From Alistipes sp. UBA943 (GTDB taxonomy: Bacteria; Bacteroidota; Bacteroidia; Bacteroidales; Rikenellaceae), in NCBI GenBank assembly GCA_002293345.1, contig DBDB01000001.1:1-5413 (forward strand): a DNA stretch of 5,413 nt, given 5' to 3'. The position numbers were made by a program, and so were the translations under genes. Numbering within the stretch: the first letter of the stretch is position 1; each line of letters opens with the position of its first letter. A model generated the notes under the pieces. The model did no database searches. It was not told where the DNA came from and saw nothing but the letters and a program-made list of their open reading frames with translations. Below are positions 5,234 through 5,413 of the stretch, one piece after another.

Positions 5234-5413
5234 CGCGCCGGGGTACCGTAACGGCTCGACTGGTCAGCTACTCACTCAGACTTCCGACGGATACTACTGG
5301 ACTTCCGCCGCGTACTCCGCCACGGATGCACGGCACTTCTACTTCATTTCTCGCGGCACGAGTACGACGAATACCAATCTCGTCGGATATGCCTGGTCCC
5401 TCCGTTGTATAAA
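5226..5413 (+). pseudogene. FISUMP-like domain fragment C: second startless copy, cut by the window edge
   Basis: Exactly 224 bp after fragment B the same kind of reading frame recurs, shifted by two because 224 is not a multiple of three. It reads LLPAPGYRNGSTGQL, then DGYYWTSAAYS (21-31), HFYF (37-40) and NLVGYAWSLRCI, with the window ending inside the next codon. It fits the FISUMP pattern better than B, keeping GYRN and YYWTS intact. The frame opens after a TAG at 5199-5201 and has no ATG, GTG or TTG, so it too lacks a start. Aligned without gaps to B, about 21 of 62 residues are identical, concentrated at the two ends. The stop codon, if conserved, lies just outside the window. Confidence 0.65.

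Larger units (their letters stand above)
5001..5413 (+). repeat. two direct repeats of 224-bp period with conserved ends and diverged centre
   Basis: Copy 1 (5001-5189) and copy 2 (5225-5413) align without a gap. The left ends are nearly identical: TCTCCTCCCTGCGTCGGGG at 5001-5019 and TCTCCTCCCCGCGCCGGGG at 5225-5243, with CGTAAC shared just after. The right ends share CGTTGTATAAA (5179-5189 and 5403-5413) exactly, and CCAACCTCGTC against CCAATCTCGTC (5150-5160 and 5374-5384). In between, identity is low. A 28-nt spacer containing a hairpin separates the copies. Confidence 0.75.

Noticed and set aside
5002..5413. Variable region/template pair of a diversity-generating retroelement
   Set aside because: FISUMP-type C-termini are reminiscent of lectin-fold variable proteins, but the differences between the two copies are not confined to adenines, both copies lack starts, and no reverse transcriptase or accessory gene is in the window.
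1..5413. CRISPR array, tRNA, rRNA or riboswitch
   Set aside because: I saw no regularly spaced short repeats with unique spacers, no cloverleaf-like sequence and no recognisable conserved RNA core. The only periodic repeat is the 224-bp pair.

Overview
The window looks like chromosomal DNA from a Bacteroidota-type or related FCB-group bacterium with moderately high GC. Three things point there. The DUF2520 gene followed by the KdsC phosphatase is an order I associate with Bacteroidota. TAnnTTTG elements (the Bacteroidota -7 promoter signature) sit 4 nt before two start codons. The right end carries fragments of a domain resembling the Fibrobacter succinogenes major paralogous (FISUMP) domain. 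I cannot name a genus from the sequence alone.

Layout. Positions 3-116 may hold the tail of an upstream gene. From 120 to 3776 there are four plus-strand genes: a CvrA/NhaP2-type cation:proton antiporter; a BrkB/YihY membrane protein with its own putative promoter and a GTG start; a Rossmann/DUF2520 protein that starts inside the brkB stop (ATGA overlap); and a KdsC-type KDO-8-phosphate phosphatase overlapping it by 25 bp. Positions 3777-4051 are a repeat- and hairpin-rich intergenic stretch. Methionyl-tRNA formyltransferase (fmt, 4052-4972) is on the minus strand, convergent to kdsC. From about 5000 to the window end there are two plus-strand fragments, 224 bp apart, that each encode only the C-terminal third of a FISUMP-like domain and have no start codon.

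How the genes work together. The plus-strand genes form a plausible envelope-related set: ion homeostasis, an inner-membrane protein, and KDO synthesis for lipopolysaccharide, with the DUF2520 protein of unknown role coupled to kdsC. Fmt is a housekeeping gene for initiator tRNA and stands alone here.

The unusual part is the surroundings of fmt. Short exact matches (13, 15 and 16 bp) in opposite orientations bracket it. The same sequences lie at or next to the ends of the FISUMP-like fragments. The fragments have conserved ends and strongly diverged centres, which is what a store of silent cassettes or a set of decayed paralogues would look like. The sequence alone does not decide between these.
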